NCBI GenBank assembly: GCA_032055545.1
Contig: DAMBQR010000075.1
Coordinates: 1-17,038 of the forward strand
Direction: 5' to 3'
DNA length: 17,038 nucleotides
Origin: Pseudescherichia sp032055545
GTDB lineage: Bacteria > Pseudomonadota > Gammaproteobacteria > Enterobacterales > Enterobacteriaceae
Part shown: positions 6,935 to 15,146 of the stretch, one piece after another
How the letters are laid out: every line of letters begins with the position of its first letter
Numbering within the stretch: position 1 is the first letter of the stretch
Notes under the pieces: model-generated
What the model was told of the DNA's origin: nothing
What the model saw: the letters and a program-made list of their open reading frames with translations, nothing else
Databases searched by the model: none
Made by a program: the position numbers and the translations under genes

Positions 6935-7603
6935 TCATTTGAGGGAGGGGATCAGGCGGCGATAGTCGTTGAGTCCAGGGTGGCGCTGATAGCGTTTCTC
7001 CACCAGCCCGGAGTCAGGATTGGTGACGCCGAGGCAGTAACGAATACCAAATGTCGCCGCCGCATCCAGAATCGGCTCGCTGTCATCAATAAACAGCGTC
7101 TTCTCCGGGTTCAGGCCGGTAGCCTCAACGACGGCCTGCCACAATCGTTGATCCTCTTTCGGATAACCAAATGTGTGGGTAGAAAGCAATAAATCAAGGT
7201 GTGCTCCAAGCCCGGTATGCTCAAGCTTCACCGCCAGGTTGTGCGGGTGCGCATTGGTGAGCAGAATGCGACGCTTGCCGCAGGCTTTCAGCGCATCCAG
7301 AAAGGGCACCGTATCGTCACGCAGAACGGCACGCGCGCCCTGGGCAGTGGTCATGGCACAAATATCAAGGCCGAGACGTTCGCTCCAGTAATCCAGACAG
7401 TACCAGTTTAGCGTATGCTGCACGGCATGGTACTCCGCCTGCATCTGCGCCTGCGCCTCGGGCGGCGTTAAGCCACGTGCCGAAGCAAAGGTCTCTGGTA
7501 CCAGCGTCTGCCAAAAATAGTTATCGAACGCGAGGTCCAGCAGCGTGCCGTCCATGTCCAGCAGCACGGTCTCCACGTCCTGCCAGTTGATATCAATATG
7601 CAT
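6935..7603 (-). CDS. yrfG: GMP/IMP nucleotidase YrfG (HAD family)
   Basis: This cytosolic HAD-superfamily phosphatase dephosphorylates purine nucleotides such as GMP and IMP (activity known for the E. coli homologue). The protein has 222 residues, the same as E. coli. HAD motif I is LLDMDGTLLD (nucleophile D16, acid/base D18), motif II is ILLTNAHPHN, motif III is the lysine in FGYPKEDQ, and motif IV is LFIDDSE. The ATG at 7603 (MHIDINW) is chosen because it fits the family and has AGGAG 7 bases upstream; an in-frame ATG at 7669 would add 22 residues and run through the hairpin at 7627-7655. Its neighbour upstream is igaA, 88 bases away and separated by that hairpin. Confidence 0.95.
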   Translation of the reverse strand: MHIDINWQDVETVLLDMDGTLLDLAFDNYFWQTLVPETFASARGLTPPEAQAQMQAEYHAVQHTLNWYCLDYWSERLGLDICAMTTAQGARAVLRDDTVPFLDALKACGKRRILLTNAHPHNLAVKLEHTGLGAHLDLLLSTHTFGYPKEDQRLWQAVVEATGLNPEKTLFIDDSEPILDAAATFGIRYCLGVTNPDSGLVEKRYQRHPGLNDYRRLIPSLK

Positions 7604-7626
7604 GAGAGACTCCTGCGAGAGGATAA

Positions 7627-7655
7627 GCGCGACAGGGTAGCATACCCTGTCGCGC
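7627..7655 (-). terminator. Perfect 13-bp hairpin between igaA and yrfG (attenuator or terminator)
   Basis: GCGCGACAGGGTA (7627-7639) and TACCCTGTCGCGC (7643-7655) are exact reverse complements around a 3-base loop. On the minus strand the stem is followed by TTATCCTC, a weak U-tract, and 24 bases lie between the stem and the yrfG ATG. It begins 37 bases after the igaA stop. It most likely limits read-through from igaA into yrfG-hslR-hslO or protects the igaA 3' end. On the plus strand it is followed by CGAGGTTTTAAC. Confidence 0.6.
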
Positions 7656-7691
7656 CGAGGTTTTAACAAATTTAGCTATCAGATAAGGCGA

Positions 7692-9827
7692 TCAGATGAG
7701 GCTGTCAGAGGCCTGCAGCAGCTGCGGATTCAGGCAGCTGTCGTAGTACTCCTGAATATCGGCAAGACGCGAGCGGTGGCGCTGGTAGCGACGCACTGCC
7801 TGAACGGCGTTATAGAGGGTGCAGACGATCATCGCCAGCAGCAGCAGCGCGGTACCAATATAGCGCCACAGCCCGGCGCTGGACGGCATCCGGTGCAGGC
7901 TGACATGCTTCGTCCCGTTGGCATCGGTATAGATGTTAGTGACGATACCCTCGGCGCTAAACGGGGTCTGCATCAGCATCTGTGCCAGCCGTTGAAACTC
8001 GTTCCACTGCTCCTGGGCCGGATAGTCATACAGTGCAATCGGCGGCCAGGGCTGATCCACCAGCTCGCTGCCCTCATCGCTGGCGATCACGAACCCACCC
8101 GGGGCCGGGCTGTTCAGCGCCTGGGCGGCGCGTGAGGTTTCGCGCAGCAGGAAGGGGGCGGTGGACGTGGTCACCAGGTTATCAAGGGATTCAGCGCTGA
8201 CCGGACGCAGCAGCACGTTCACGCCGCTAAGCCTGCCGGCGCTGGCGCGTTTGGTCAGCGTCTCCCAGTCTTTGGTATTGCCGAGGTTCACCAGCGCGTT
8301 CTTAAGCCGCACGCACTCGTCGTCGGCAGAGCAGAGATCCTGGGTTTTCAGCACGATCTCGGCGAAATCATCCAGCAGCACCATGCCCGACTTCTGGATC
8401 GCCGAGCGCAGCGCAGCGCTGACGTGAGAATCCTCTTCGCTGGAGGGATGCAGCTGACGGTTGACCGCCTGGATCAGCGCATTCGCTTTATTGACGATGT
8501 CGGATTCCGGCAGCGGCAGCGGCGGCGCGTCGTTCCAGATGATCTGCGAGCAGTCGAACGGTGAGAAGGGAGAGTTCTGCCGTCCGCGCCAGTTCTCCTG
8601 CATATGAATATTGCACATCCCGGTGCCCTGGATGCGTAGGGTATCCCCTACCCGCAGCCCAGCCTGCTCCAGCTGGCTAACGCTGGTAGCCTCGACGGTC
8701 TGCGCGCCTTTCATCCACGACAGGGTAAATTTAACCGGCATATCCAGCGGTACCCAGATCAGCAGCAGGATCAGCACCGCCAGCGCGCCGAGAGAGATAA
8801 TGGCGCTGCGTAGCCAGTGCTGTAGTGGGAAGTTGATCGCTTCGTCATGCAGGGAGAGAAAACGCCCCTGGCGCACCACGTGGCGGTCAAGATAGATATC
8901 AATATCGGTCTGCTGGCCCAGATCCTGGGTGATGTAGGGCTGCCAGTGGCGGGGATAGATCAAATCGATAATCCCTAACGAGATATTGTTGATCTGCTCC
9001 TGGTTGTTCTCCCCAAACAGTCCCCAGCGCCGGGGCGTGCCGCGCAGGCAGTGGATCTCCCGCAGGGTGTTTTTCGCAGGCGGGGCAAAAATACCCCATA
9101 GCCCGGCGGCGAGCAGCATAACCGCGCCCCCGGCCATCCACGGTACAAAGACGTCCGGCGTCGCAAGGCAGAAATAGAACAGCAGGAATGAGGTGACGAT
9201 CAACAGCGCTTCCCGCAGGCCGTCCGGACGACTCAGGGCATACTCCTCCCGCGTCTCCTGACGAATATTCAGCAGCTCGATCTGCTCGCTCTCTTCTCCG
9301 CGGATAGAGGTCTGGGTGGAGGATGGCAGCTCCAGCGCGTAGCCGCGCGCTTCATGGATAGAGTCGCTCAACGTATGGCCGTTAAGGGAGATCACCAGCG
9401 GCAGCGTATCGGTGCGGATAAGCTCAACCACGTTCTCGTCGGTGATATACTGCTCCCAAAACGGCGGCAGATGGACTTCAACCGAGTCGAGGAAGTAGCG
9501 CCACTTATTTAGGTCGTCGCTGTTAATGCCGTAGCGGGTGATCGAGTGGGTAACGGAGAGCACCGTATTGCTTTGCGCATTCAGAGAGAGAGAGACGGGG
9601 GCAGCGGTTGCGCCGGTCAGGCCAGGCGCCTGCTGGGTACGGGACAGCGTCTCGATATAGGCTTCTACCGCGCTACGCTCTTCTGGCGTAAGCTTACGGT
9701 TCGCCGCGCCGGCGAAATCTGGCAGGTACGGCAGACGGAAGCGACGGTGTGAACGTCGTCTGAAAAACCACCCTGCAAGGAGTGCGCAGGCCAGCATAGC
9801 AGCGATAAAAATCAAAATGGTGCTCAT
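7692..9827 (-). CDS. igaA: IgaA (YrfF/MucM), inner-membrane inhibitor of the Rcs phosphorelay
   Basis: IgaA restrains the Rcs envelope-stress phosphorelay by contacting RcsD; the outer-membrane lipoprotein RcsF relieves this. The gene is essential in many enterobacteria when Rcs is intact. The protein has 711 residues, the E. coli length. Predicted membrane segments are about 4-22, 205-222, 226-247, 341-360 and 654-674. They delimit two cytoplasmic domains (about 23-204 and 248-340) and a large periplasmic domain (361-653). Four periplasmic cysteines are present (C405, C426, C499, C505), as in characterised IgaA. The start at 9827 (MSTILIFIAAML) gives the expected N-terminal membrane segment; a GGGA lies about 6 bases upstream. 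It diverges from nudE. Confidence 0.97.
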   Translation of the reverse strand: MSTILIFIAAMLACALLAGWFFRRRSHRRFRLPYLPDFAGAANRKLTPEERSAVEAYIETLSRTQQAPGLTGATAAPVSLSLNAQSNTVLSVTHSITRYGINSDDLNKWRYFLDSVEVHLPPFWEQYITDENVVELIRTDTLPLVISLNGHTLSDSIHEARGYALELPSSTQTSIRGEESEQIELLNIRQETREEYALSRPDGLREALLIVTSFLLFYFCLATPDVFVPWMAGGAVMLLAAGLWGIFAPPAKNTLREIHCLRGTPRRWGLFGENNQEQINNISLGIIDLIYPRHWQPYITQDLGQQTDIDIYLDRHVVRQGRFLSLHDEAINFPLQHWLRSAIISLGALAVLILLLIWVPLDMPVKFTLSWMKGAQTVEATSVSQLEQAGLRVGDTLRIQGTGMCNIHMQENWRGRQNSPFSPFDCSQIIWNDAPPLPLPESDIVNKANALIQAVNRQLHPSSEEDSHVSAALRSAIQKSGMVLLDDFAEIVLKTQDLCSADDECVRLKNALVNLGNTKDWETLTKRASAGRLSGVNVLLRPVSAESLDNLVTTSTAPFLLRETSRAAQALNSPAPGGFVIASDEGSELVDQPWPPIALYDYPAQEQWNEFQRLAQMLMQTPFSAEGIVTNIYTDANGTKHVSLHRMPSSAGLWRYIGTALLLLAMIVCTLYNAVQAVRRYQRHRSRLADIQEYYDSCLNPQLLQASDSLI

Positions 9828-9929
9828 GCTTTTCCCATCTTACTTTTCTTACAGAGGTGTAGTCAGTGCACCTTGTTGGCGAAGCGAATAGTAGCAGCGC
9901 CCGATAGTAACAAAGCCGTATCGGTGACC

Positions 9930-9958
9930 ATATCAGCAAATTCCTAGTTTCATTTCAA
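9930..9958 (-). promoter_or_regulatory. Candidate igaA promoter
   Basis: On the minus strand TTGAAA (9958-9953) and TGATAT (9935-9930) are 17 bases apart, with a TG one base before the -10 (extended -10). Transcription would start near 9923, leaving a leader of about 95 bases before igaA. Found by eye; the -10 match is modest. Confidence 0.3.
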
Positions 9959-10021
9959 CCTCTTGACTTTTTTGGCTAAATGATTAATGACTCACTCTAC
10001 GTTGCACATATGTAAATAAAA

Positions 10022-10059
10022 GGCAATTGCCGTTGCCGAAACCGTGCGGTTTGCCGCAC
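10022..10059 (+). promoter_or_regulatory. Palindromes in the nudE leader
   Basis: GGCAATTGCC (10022-10031) is a perfect 10-base palindrome. It is followed by a 6-bp hairpin, GTGCGG (10044-10049) / CCGCAC (10054-10059). Both lie 36-73 bases before the nudE ATG. They may be an operator and/or a leader hairpin. A TTGACT at 9963-9968 is a possible -35 for nudE, but no good -10 accompanies it. Confidence 0.3.
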
Positions 10060-10094
10060 AATGGCGAAAGTTTTCACTGGAAAGACCCATCAGA

Positions 10095-10655
10095 ATGAGC
10101 AAATCATTGCAAAAACCCACCATCCTTAACGTAGAAACGGTGGCTAAATCGCGCCTGTTTAACGTCGAAAGCGTGGATCTGGAATTTAGCAACGGCGTTC
10201 GCCGCGTGTATGAGCGTATGCGCCCCTCAACCCGTGAAGCCGTTATGATTGTGGCCATTGTCGATGAGCACGTGATGCTGATCCGCGAGTATGCAGTCGG
10301 CATTGAATCCTACGAGCTGGGGTTCCCGAAAGGGCTGATTGACGCTGGCGAAAACGTCTACGAGGCGGCGAACCGCGAGCTGAAAGAGGAGATCGGCTTT
10401 GGTGCTAATCAACTGACCTTCCTGAAGAAGCTCAGCATGGCGCCCTCCTACTTCTCCAGCAAGATGAATATTGTGGTGGCAGAAGATCTCTACCCGGAGT
10501 CGCTGGAAGGGGATGAACCCGAGCCGCTGCCGCAGGTGCGCTGGCCGCTGGCCCATCTGATGGATCTGCTGGAAGATCCCGATTTTAACGAGGCTCGCAA
10601 CGTCAGCGCGCTGTTTTTAGTCCGCGAGTGGCTGAAAGGGCAGGGACGATTGTAG
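10095..10655 (+). CDS. nudE: NudE, ADP compounds hydrolase (Nudix family)
   Basis: NudE hydrolyses ADP-ribose, NADH and diadenosine polyphosphates such as Ap3A in the cytosol. The protein has 186 residues, the E. coli length. The Nudix box is complete: G80, E86, R94-E95-L96, E98-E99 and G101 follow the GX5EX7REUXEEXGU pattern. Downstream it keeps LSMAPSYFSSKMNIVVA, typical of the NudE/ADP-ribose branch. The ATG at 10095 (MSKSLQKPTILNVE) matches the family; an ATG at 10044 would add 17 residues with no support and would lie in the leader hairpin. The ribosome binding site is weak (GGAAAG, rather far upstream). The gene diverges from igaA and converges with mrcA over a strong terminator. Confidence 0.97.
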   Translation: MSKSLQKPTILNVETVAKSRLFNVESVDLEFSNGVRRVYERMRPSTREAVMIVAIVDEHVMLIREYAVGIESYELGFPKGLIDAGENVYEAANRELKEEIGFGANQLTFLKKLSMAPSYFSSKMNIVVAEDLYPESLEGDEPEPLPQVRWPLAHLMDLLEDPDFNEARNVSALFLVREWLKGQGRL

Positions 10656-10662
10656 ATCCAAT

Positions 10663-10696
10663 AACCCCCGGCGGGCGTTGCTCCGCCGGGGGTTTT
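10663..10696. terminator. Bidirectional rho-independent terminator between nudE and mrcA
   Basis: AACCCCCGGCGG (10663-10674) and CCGCCGGGGGTT (10683-10694) form a perfect 12-bp stem with an 8-base loop. TTTT (10693-10696) follows on the plus strand, and a shorter TT-A-TT tail on the minus strand. It starts 7 bases after the nudE stop and ends 5 bases before the mrcA stop, so it can serve both convergent genes; it looks stronger for nudE. Confidence 0.9.
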
Positions 10697-10701
10697 ACCA
10701 C

Positions 10702-13254
10702 TTAAAACAGCTCGTGCGTCTCGCCGTTGTCGATAAGCGTTGTCCCCACCTCATGCACCGCCTGCTGCGTTGGCTGCGTGCCTTCAATGAAGAACTCCTG
10801 ACGGCTGTTGCCACCGTTGGCCAGCTGTCCGGTGCTGCGATCGATATTCACCGTCACAACTCCCGGCGGCGGCGTGAGCGGCGCTTCCGGCACGCCGTCC
10901 AGCACGCTTTTCATAAACGCATCCCAGGCGGGCTGAGCGCTCTTCGCACCCCCCTCATAACCTGAGATCTGATCCTTAATCGCACCGGAGGCGGTAGTGC
11001 GGCCAAGATCGCGGCGGTGATCGTCAAAGCCAATCCATACCGAGGTCACCACGCCCGGACCGTAGCCGGAGAACCAGGCGTCCTTGGAGCTGTTGGTGGT
11101 GCCGGTTTTACCGCCGATATCGTTACGTTTGAGATCGCGTCCGGCGCGCCAGCCGGTGCCCTGCCAGCCCGGTTCGCCAAAGATATTGGTGTTCAGCGCG
11201 CTCTTGATCAGGAAGGAGAGCGGGGTATTGATCACGTGCGGCGCATACTGTGGCGCGCCGGTCTGGGCGACTAACGCCCGGTTGGCCTGCTCAAGCTGCG
11301 GCATCGGCACGGTGAGGTTTTGCTGCTCCTGCGAAACGGCCACGTCCTCAACGTTGCTGTTCTCCAGCACGTTGGATTTCTGCGTCTCGCCGTAGATCAC
11401 CGGAATATCACACTCCGCACAGGCCACCTTCGGCTGCGCCTCAAACAGCACCTTGCCCTGATCGTTTTCGATCTTGCTGATAAACCACGGGTCCACCAGG
11501 AAGCCGCCGTTCGCCATTACCGCATAGCCGCGCGCGACCTGCAGCGGCGTAAAGGAGGCGGAGCCGAGCGCCAGCGATTCGGTGTGCACAATGTTCTGCG
11601 CCGGGAAGCCGAAGCGCTGCAGGTATTCCGCAGCATAGTCAACGCCCATCGCCCGCATCGCTCGCACCATCACCACGTTTTTCGACTGGCCTAACCCCTG
11701 ACGCAGACGAATAGGACCGGCATACTCCGGCGGCGAGTTTTTCGGTCGCCAGTCGGAGCCAGCACCCGCATCCCAGCGTGAGATCGGCACGTCGTTAAGA
11801 ATGCTCGCCAGGGTTAGCCCCTTGTCCATTGCCGCGGTGTAGAGGAACGGCTTGATGTTCGAGCCAACCTGACGCAGCGCCTGGGTAGCACGGTTAAACT
11901 TGCTCTGGTTGAAGTCGAAACCGCCGACCAGGGCGATGACCGCCCCGTTCTGCGGGTTAATGGAGACCAGGGCTGAGTTCACGTCCGGCACCTGCGCCAG
12001 CCACCAGGCGTCGTTCACCTGGCGTACCCAGATCTGCTGTCCGGCCTGTACTGCATCGGTCACCCGGCGCGGCGTTGCGCCCTGAGCGGTATCCGAGCGG
12101 AAAGGACGCGCCCAGCGCACGCCGTCCATGCGCAGCGACACTGACGTACCGTCGGCCAGCATCGCCGTCGCCTCCTGGGCATTGGCCTGCATCACCACGG
12201 CGGGAAGCAGTGGTCCGTAGGTCGGCAGCGCCCGCAGAGAGTCGGTGATTTTTTTACTATCCCACGGGCTTTCGCCCAGCTTCCACAGCACGTTTGCCGG
12301 TCCGCGATAGCCGTGACGCATGTCGTAATCCATCACGTTGTCGCGTACTGCCTTCTGGGCCGCTTCCTGTGTCGTTCGCGTGATGGTGGTGTAGACCCGG
12401 TAGCCATCCTCATAGGCCTTCTCGCCGTAACGCGACACCATATCCTGGCGCACCATCTCCGAGAGGTAAGGGGAGGAGAAGGCGATCTCCGGCGCGTGGT
12501 AGTTGGCATCAATGGCTTCGCCGCGAGCGCTGTCGTACTGCGACTGGCTGATGTAGCCCTCGCTCATCATACGCGCCAGCACCACGTTACGCCGTGAGGT
12601 GGCCCGGTCAAGGGAGTAGAGCGGATTGAAGGTGGAGGGTGCTTTTGGCAGTCCGGCAATCACTGCGATTTCGCTCAGGGTAAGCTGATCGACCGACTTG
12701 CCAAAATAGACCTGCGCCGCGGCGCCGACACCGTAGGCGCGGTAGCCGAGGTAGATCTTGTTCAGATAGAGCTCAAGGATCTCATCCTTCGTCATCATCT
12801 GTTCAATGCGAATGGCGAGAAAAACCTCTTTCAGCTTACGTATCAGGGTCTTTTCCGGACTCAGGAAGAAGTTACGCGCCAGCTGCTGCGTAATGGTACT
12901 TGCCCCCTGAGAGGCGTGGCCGGAGAAGAGCGCGACGCTGGCAGCACGGAAAATCCCCACCGGATCGACGCCGTGATGTTCATAGAAACGGCTGTCTTCC
13001 GTCGCAATGAAGGCTTTGACCATAACGGGCGGGATCTGATCCAGGGTCAGCGGAATGCGGCGCTTTTCGCCGTACTGCGCAGTCAGCTCACCGTCGGCGG
13101 TGTAGACCTGCATCGGAATTTGCAGCCGCACGTCTTTCAGCGTGGCAACGTCGGGTAGCTGTGGCTCAATAAATTTGTAGAGGCCATAAACCGAGCCTGC
13201 TCCCAGCAGAATGCAACAGACTGCAAGGATAAATAGATACTTTACGAACTTCAC
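10702..13254 (-). CDS. mrcA: Penicillin-binding protein 1A, bifunctional peptidoglycan synthase
   Basis: PBP1A polymerises lipid II into glycan strands and cross-links the peptides in the periplasm; in E. coli it is activated by the lipoprotein LpoA. The protein has 850 residues. An N-terminal membrane anchor (about 6-26) precedes the GT51 glycosyltransferase domain, with catalytic E86 in ATEDSRFYEHHG and the QGASTITQQLARN motif. An OB-like/outer-membrane docking insert spans about 315-420. The transpeptidase domain has S465 in SNIK, S524-K-N526, and K716-T-G in GGKTGTT. The start is a GTG at 13254-13252 with GGGAAA about 7 bases upstream; it is the only start that gives the expected MKFVKYLF N-terminus. 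It diverges from hofM. Confidence 0.98.
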   Translation of the reverse strand: MKFVKYLFILAVCCILLGAGSVYGLYKFIEPQLPDVATLKDVRLQIPMQVYTADGELTAQYGEKRRIPLTLDQIPPVMVKAFIATEDSRFYEHHGVDPVGIFRAASVALFSGHASQGASTITQQLARNFFLSPEKTLIRKLKEVFLAIRIEQMMTKDEILELYLNKIYLGYRAYGVGAAAQVYFGKSVDQLTLSEIAVIAGLPKAPSTFNPLYSLDRATSRRNVVLARMMSEGYISQSQYDSARGEAIDANYHAPEIAFSSPYLSEMVRQDMVSRYGEKAYEDGYRVYTTITRTTQEAAQKAVRDNVMDYDMRHGYRGPANVLWKLGESPWDSKKITDSLRALPTYGPLLPAVVMQANAQEATAMLADGTSVSLRMDGVRWARPFRSDTAQGATPRRVTDAVQAGQQIWVRQVNDAWWLAQVPDVNSALVSINPQNGAVIALVGGFDFNQSKFNRATQALRQVGSNIKPFLYTAAMDKGLTLASILNDVPISRWDAGAGSDWRPKNSPPEYAGPIRLRQGLGQSKNVVMVRAMRAMGVDYAAEYLQRFGFPAQNIVHTESLALGSASFTPLQVARGYAVMANGGFLVDPWFISKIENDQGKVLFEAQPKVACAECDIPVIYGETQKSNVLENSNVEDVAVSQEQQNLTVPMPQLEQANRALVAQTGAPQYAPHVINTPLSFLIKSALNTNIFGEPGWQGTGWRAGRDLKRNDIGGKTGTTNSSKDAWFSGYGPGVVTSVWIGFDDHRRDLGRTTASGAIKDQISGYEGGAKSAQPAWDAFMKSVLDGVPEAPLTPPPGVVTVNIDRSTGQLANGGNSRQEFFIEGTQPTQQAVHEVGTTLIDNGETHELF

Positions 13255-13373
13255 CGGAGATTTCCCATTTAGTTTTCTTTGGGCAGTTTATAAACAATCG
13301 CGCGGTAGTATAAAGGCAAGCCTGATGCATTGATATAGCGTCACCCTGACGAACGATAAGGAGATCGCGATTT
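13255..13373. promoter_or_regulatory. Divergent mrcA / hofM promoter region
   Basis: This 119-base gap separates the two divergent genes. On the minus strand TATACT (13312-13307) is a good -10 for mrcA but lacks a good -35. An AAGGAG (13358-13363) sits 10 bases before the hofM ATG. I see no clear hofM promoter, consistent with the poor expression reported for these genes in E. coli. Confidence 0.4.
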
Positions 13374-14156
13374 ATGGCACTCGGTCGCTGGCGAATAGGC
13401 CTTCATATTCAGCAGGATGGCATCTATGCCATCGCGCTAACGCAGGAAAAATCCCACGCTGTGCTGCGCCACTGGTGGCAGCTGCCGCTGGCGGCGGATG
13501 CCCTTATCGACGGGCAGATCGCGCAGCCTGAACACCTCCGCACGGCGCTACAGGCGTGGAGTAAAACCCTGCCGCGCAGGCATCGGATTAGCCTCGCCTT
13601 TCCCGCCGGGCGCACACTGCAAAAAAAGCTGCCTCGTCCCGCCGTACGGCTAGGGGAGAGCGCCCAGCTGCAGTGGGTAGCAAACACGCTTGCCCGCGAG
13701 CTGGGGATGTCTGCCGATGACCTGCGCTTCGACTACATCGACGACAGCGTACAGCGTGCGTACAGCGTGACGGCGGCACAGAACAACGATGTTGCCGCGC
13801 TGCTGACGCTGGCGGATAGCCTGAATCTGCACCTCGCGGCCATCACCCCCGACGCCTGCGCGCTACAGCGCTTTATCCCGCTGCTTGCTCCGCCGCTGCG
13901 CTGGCTGGCCTGGCGCGATACAACCCAGTGGCTGTGGGCAACACGCAGCAGCTGGGGGCGGCGGGGGCGTGAGGATGCCAGTAACCTTGATGAACTGGCG
14001 CAGGTGCTCGGTCTGCCGCTGGAGGAGGCCACGCTTTGCGATGCCGAACCGGGAGGCTTCGATCCCTGGAGCGCCATTGCCCGCCGCTATCCACCGCTGC
14101 CGGAAAACGGCGGAGCCTGGGCGGTAGCCATTGGCCTGGCGCTGGGAGGTGAGTAG
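13374..14156 (+). CDS. hofM: HofM, PilM-like protein of the DNA-utilisation cluster
   Basis: The protein has 260 residues and corresponds to E. coli HofM (YrfD, 259 residues). It is a divergent relative of PilM/ComA, the actin-like cytoplasmic ATPase of type IV pilus and competence machines that binds the PilN N-terminus. The opening GLHIQQDGIYAIAL resembles the first phosphate loop region of PilM; later conserved parts are RTLQKKLPRP, LRFDYIDDS and ITPDACALQRF. The ATG at 13374 has AAGGAG 10 bases upstream. The stop TAG overlaps the hofN GTG by one base, so translation is coupled. In E. coli the hof genes are needed to use DNA as a nutrient. Similarity to E. coli is much lower than for neighbouring genes, which is normal for this cluster. 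Confidence 0.88.
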   Translation: MALGRWRIGLHIQQDGIYAIALTQEKSHAVLRHWWQLPLAADALIDGQIAQPEHLRTALQAWSKTLPRRHRISLAFPAGRTLQKKLPRPAVRLGESAQLQWVANTLARELGMSADDLRFDYIDDSVQRAYSVTAAQNNDVAALLTLADSLNLHLAAITPDACALQRFIPLLAPPLRWLAWRDTTQWLWATRSSWGRRGREDASNLDELAQVLGLPLEEATLCDAEPGGFDPWSAIARRYPPLPENGGAWAVAIGLALGGE

Positions 14157-14695
14157 TGGCGCAGGCGGTCAACTTTCTTCCCTGGCGCGCCCGGCGGCAG
14201 CGTCAATGCCTGCGTCTCTGGCTGACGATCTTCTCTGCCACCCTGCTGCTAATTGTGCTGCTGGCCGCGATGCTGCGGATGCAGACGGCGCAGGAGAACC
14301 GGCGGCTGGGACTGGTGCAGCAGGCGGGCATTACGTTGCAGACAGGGCTGACGCAGCGCAAGACAAACCTGCTTGCCAGGCAGGCTGAGTACCAGGCACA
14401 GCAGCAGCGTCATCAACGATGGCAGGCTACGCGGGAGTGGCAGCAGATCCTGACCCGCCTTGCTGACACGCTGCCGGAGCAGGCGTGGCTGAGCGAGCTG
14501 CGCTACCAGCAGGGAGCGCTGTCGCTGGCGGGCTATGCGGTCAGTTTTACGGCGTTAAGCCAGCTTGAAGCGGCGCTCCGTGCGCTCCCCGGCCTGCGAA
14601 TGGGCAAGCCAGGGTCAGCCTCACGGGATGCGCAGGGGCGCTGGCAATTTGATTACGCTCTGGTTCTGGATGTGTCCCATGCGCCTCAGCCCTGA
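14156..14695 (+). CDS. hofN: HofN, PilN-like inner-membrane protein
   Basis: The protein has 179 residues, the same length as E. coli HofN (YrfC). The PilN signature NFLPWR is at residues 6-11; in PilN the equivalent segment binds PilM. One membrane segment follows at about 21-40. Then comes a glutamine-rich coiled coil (about 45-100, with QAEYQAQQQRHQRWQA), and a small periplasmic ferredoxin-like domain to the end. The start is GTG (14156-14158), sharing one base with the hofM TAG. No other start preserves NFLPWR near the N-terminus. The 3' end overlaps hofO. With HofO it would form the periplasmic alignment subcomplex of a pilus-like machine. Confidence 0.88.
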   Translation: MAQAVNFLPWRARRQRQCLRLWLTIFSATLLLIVLLAAMLRMQTAQENRRLGLVQQAGITLQTGLTQRKTNLLARQAEYQAQQQRHQRWQATREWQQILTRLADTLPEQAWLSELRYQQGALSLAGYAVSFTALSQLEAALRALPGLRMGKPGSASRDAQGRWQFDYALVLDVSHAPQP

Positions 14696-15146
14696 ACGTT
14701 GGCTCTCGCTCTCCACCCGCAGTCGGATAGCCGCCTGGCTAAGCGTAACGATGAGCTGCGCCGTGCTGGCCTGGCTCCTGACGGTGCGGCCATATGCAAG
14801 CGAGCAGGCGCAGCGGCTGGCCGCGCTGCATGCGCAGCAGCAGAGTCGCAGCCAGCTGTGGGCGAACATCATGCCGCTGCGCCAGGCAGGAGAGCAGGCG
14901 GCAGCAGCGCCTCTGCCCGGACGTGCTTTTTCCGCCCTGGCTTTCCAGACCGGCAGCGCCCGGCTGCTGAGCTGGCATCCGAACGAGCATGGCGGCGAGA
15001 TGGCGCTGCAAACCGGATGGCAGGATGTGCCAGAGACCTTTGCCCACCTTGCCGAACAGGGTATGCAGGTCACCGCCTTTTCGCTGGCGGTAAAAGAGGA
15101 GGTGCTGCATCTGCGCCTGGAGCTGGAGAGCGGCGATGACCTATGA
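14679..15146 (+). CDS. hofO: HofO, PilO-like inner-membrane protein
   Basis: The protein has 155 residues from the ATG at 14679; E. coli HofO (YrfB) has 146. A membrane segment lies at about 17-35, followed by a coiled coil (SEQAQRLAALHAQQQSRSQL) and a periplasmic domain that keeps the conserved LLSWHPNEHGGEMAL stretch. The start is uncertain: an ATG nine bases earlier (14670, MCPMRL) is in frame and equally possible. Either way it overlaps the end of hofN by 17-26 bases, so coupled translation is expected. The 3' end overlaps hofP by 11 bases. Expected partner of HofN in the PilN/PilO-type complex. Confidence 0.83.
   Translation: MRLSPERWLSLSTRSRIAAWLSVTMSCAVLAWLLTVRPYASEQAQRLAALHAQQQSRSQLWANIMPLRQAGEQAAAAPLPGRAFSALAFQTGSARLLSWHPNEHGGEMALQTGWQDVPETFAHLAEQGMQVTAFSLAVKEEVLHLRLELESGDDL

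Noticed and set aside
9863..9931. 22-codon ORF upstream of igaA (minus strand) with an AGGA about 10 bases before its ATG
   Set aside because: Its ATG overlaps the -10 of the candidate igaA promoter, so it would not be in that transcript; too short to support otherwise.
10044..10094. N-terminal extension of NudE
   Set aside because: The 17 extra residues are not part of the NudE family and are encoded by the leader hairpin.
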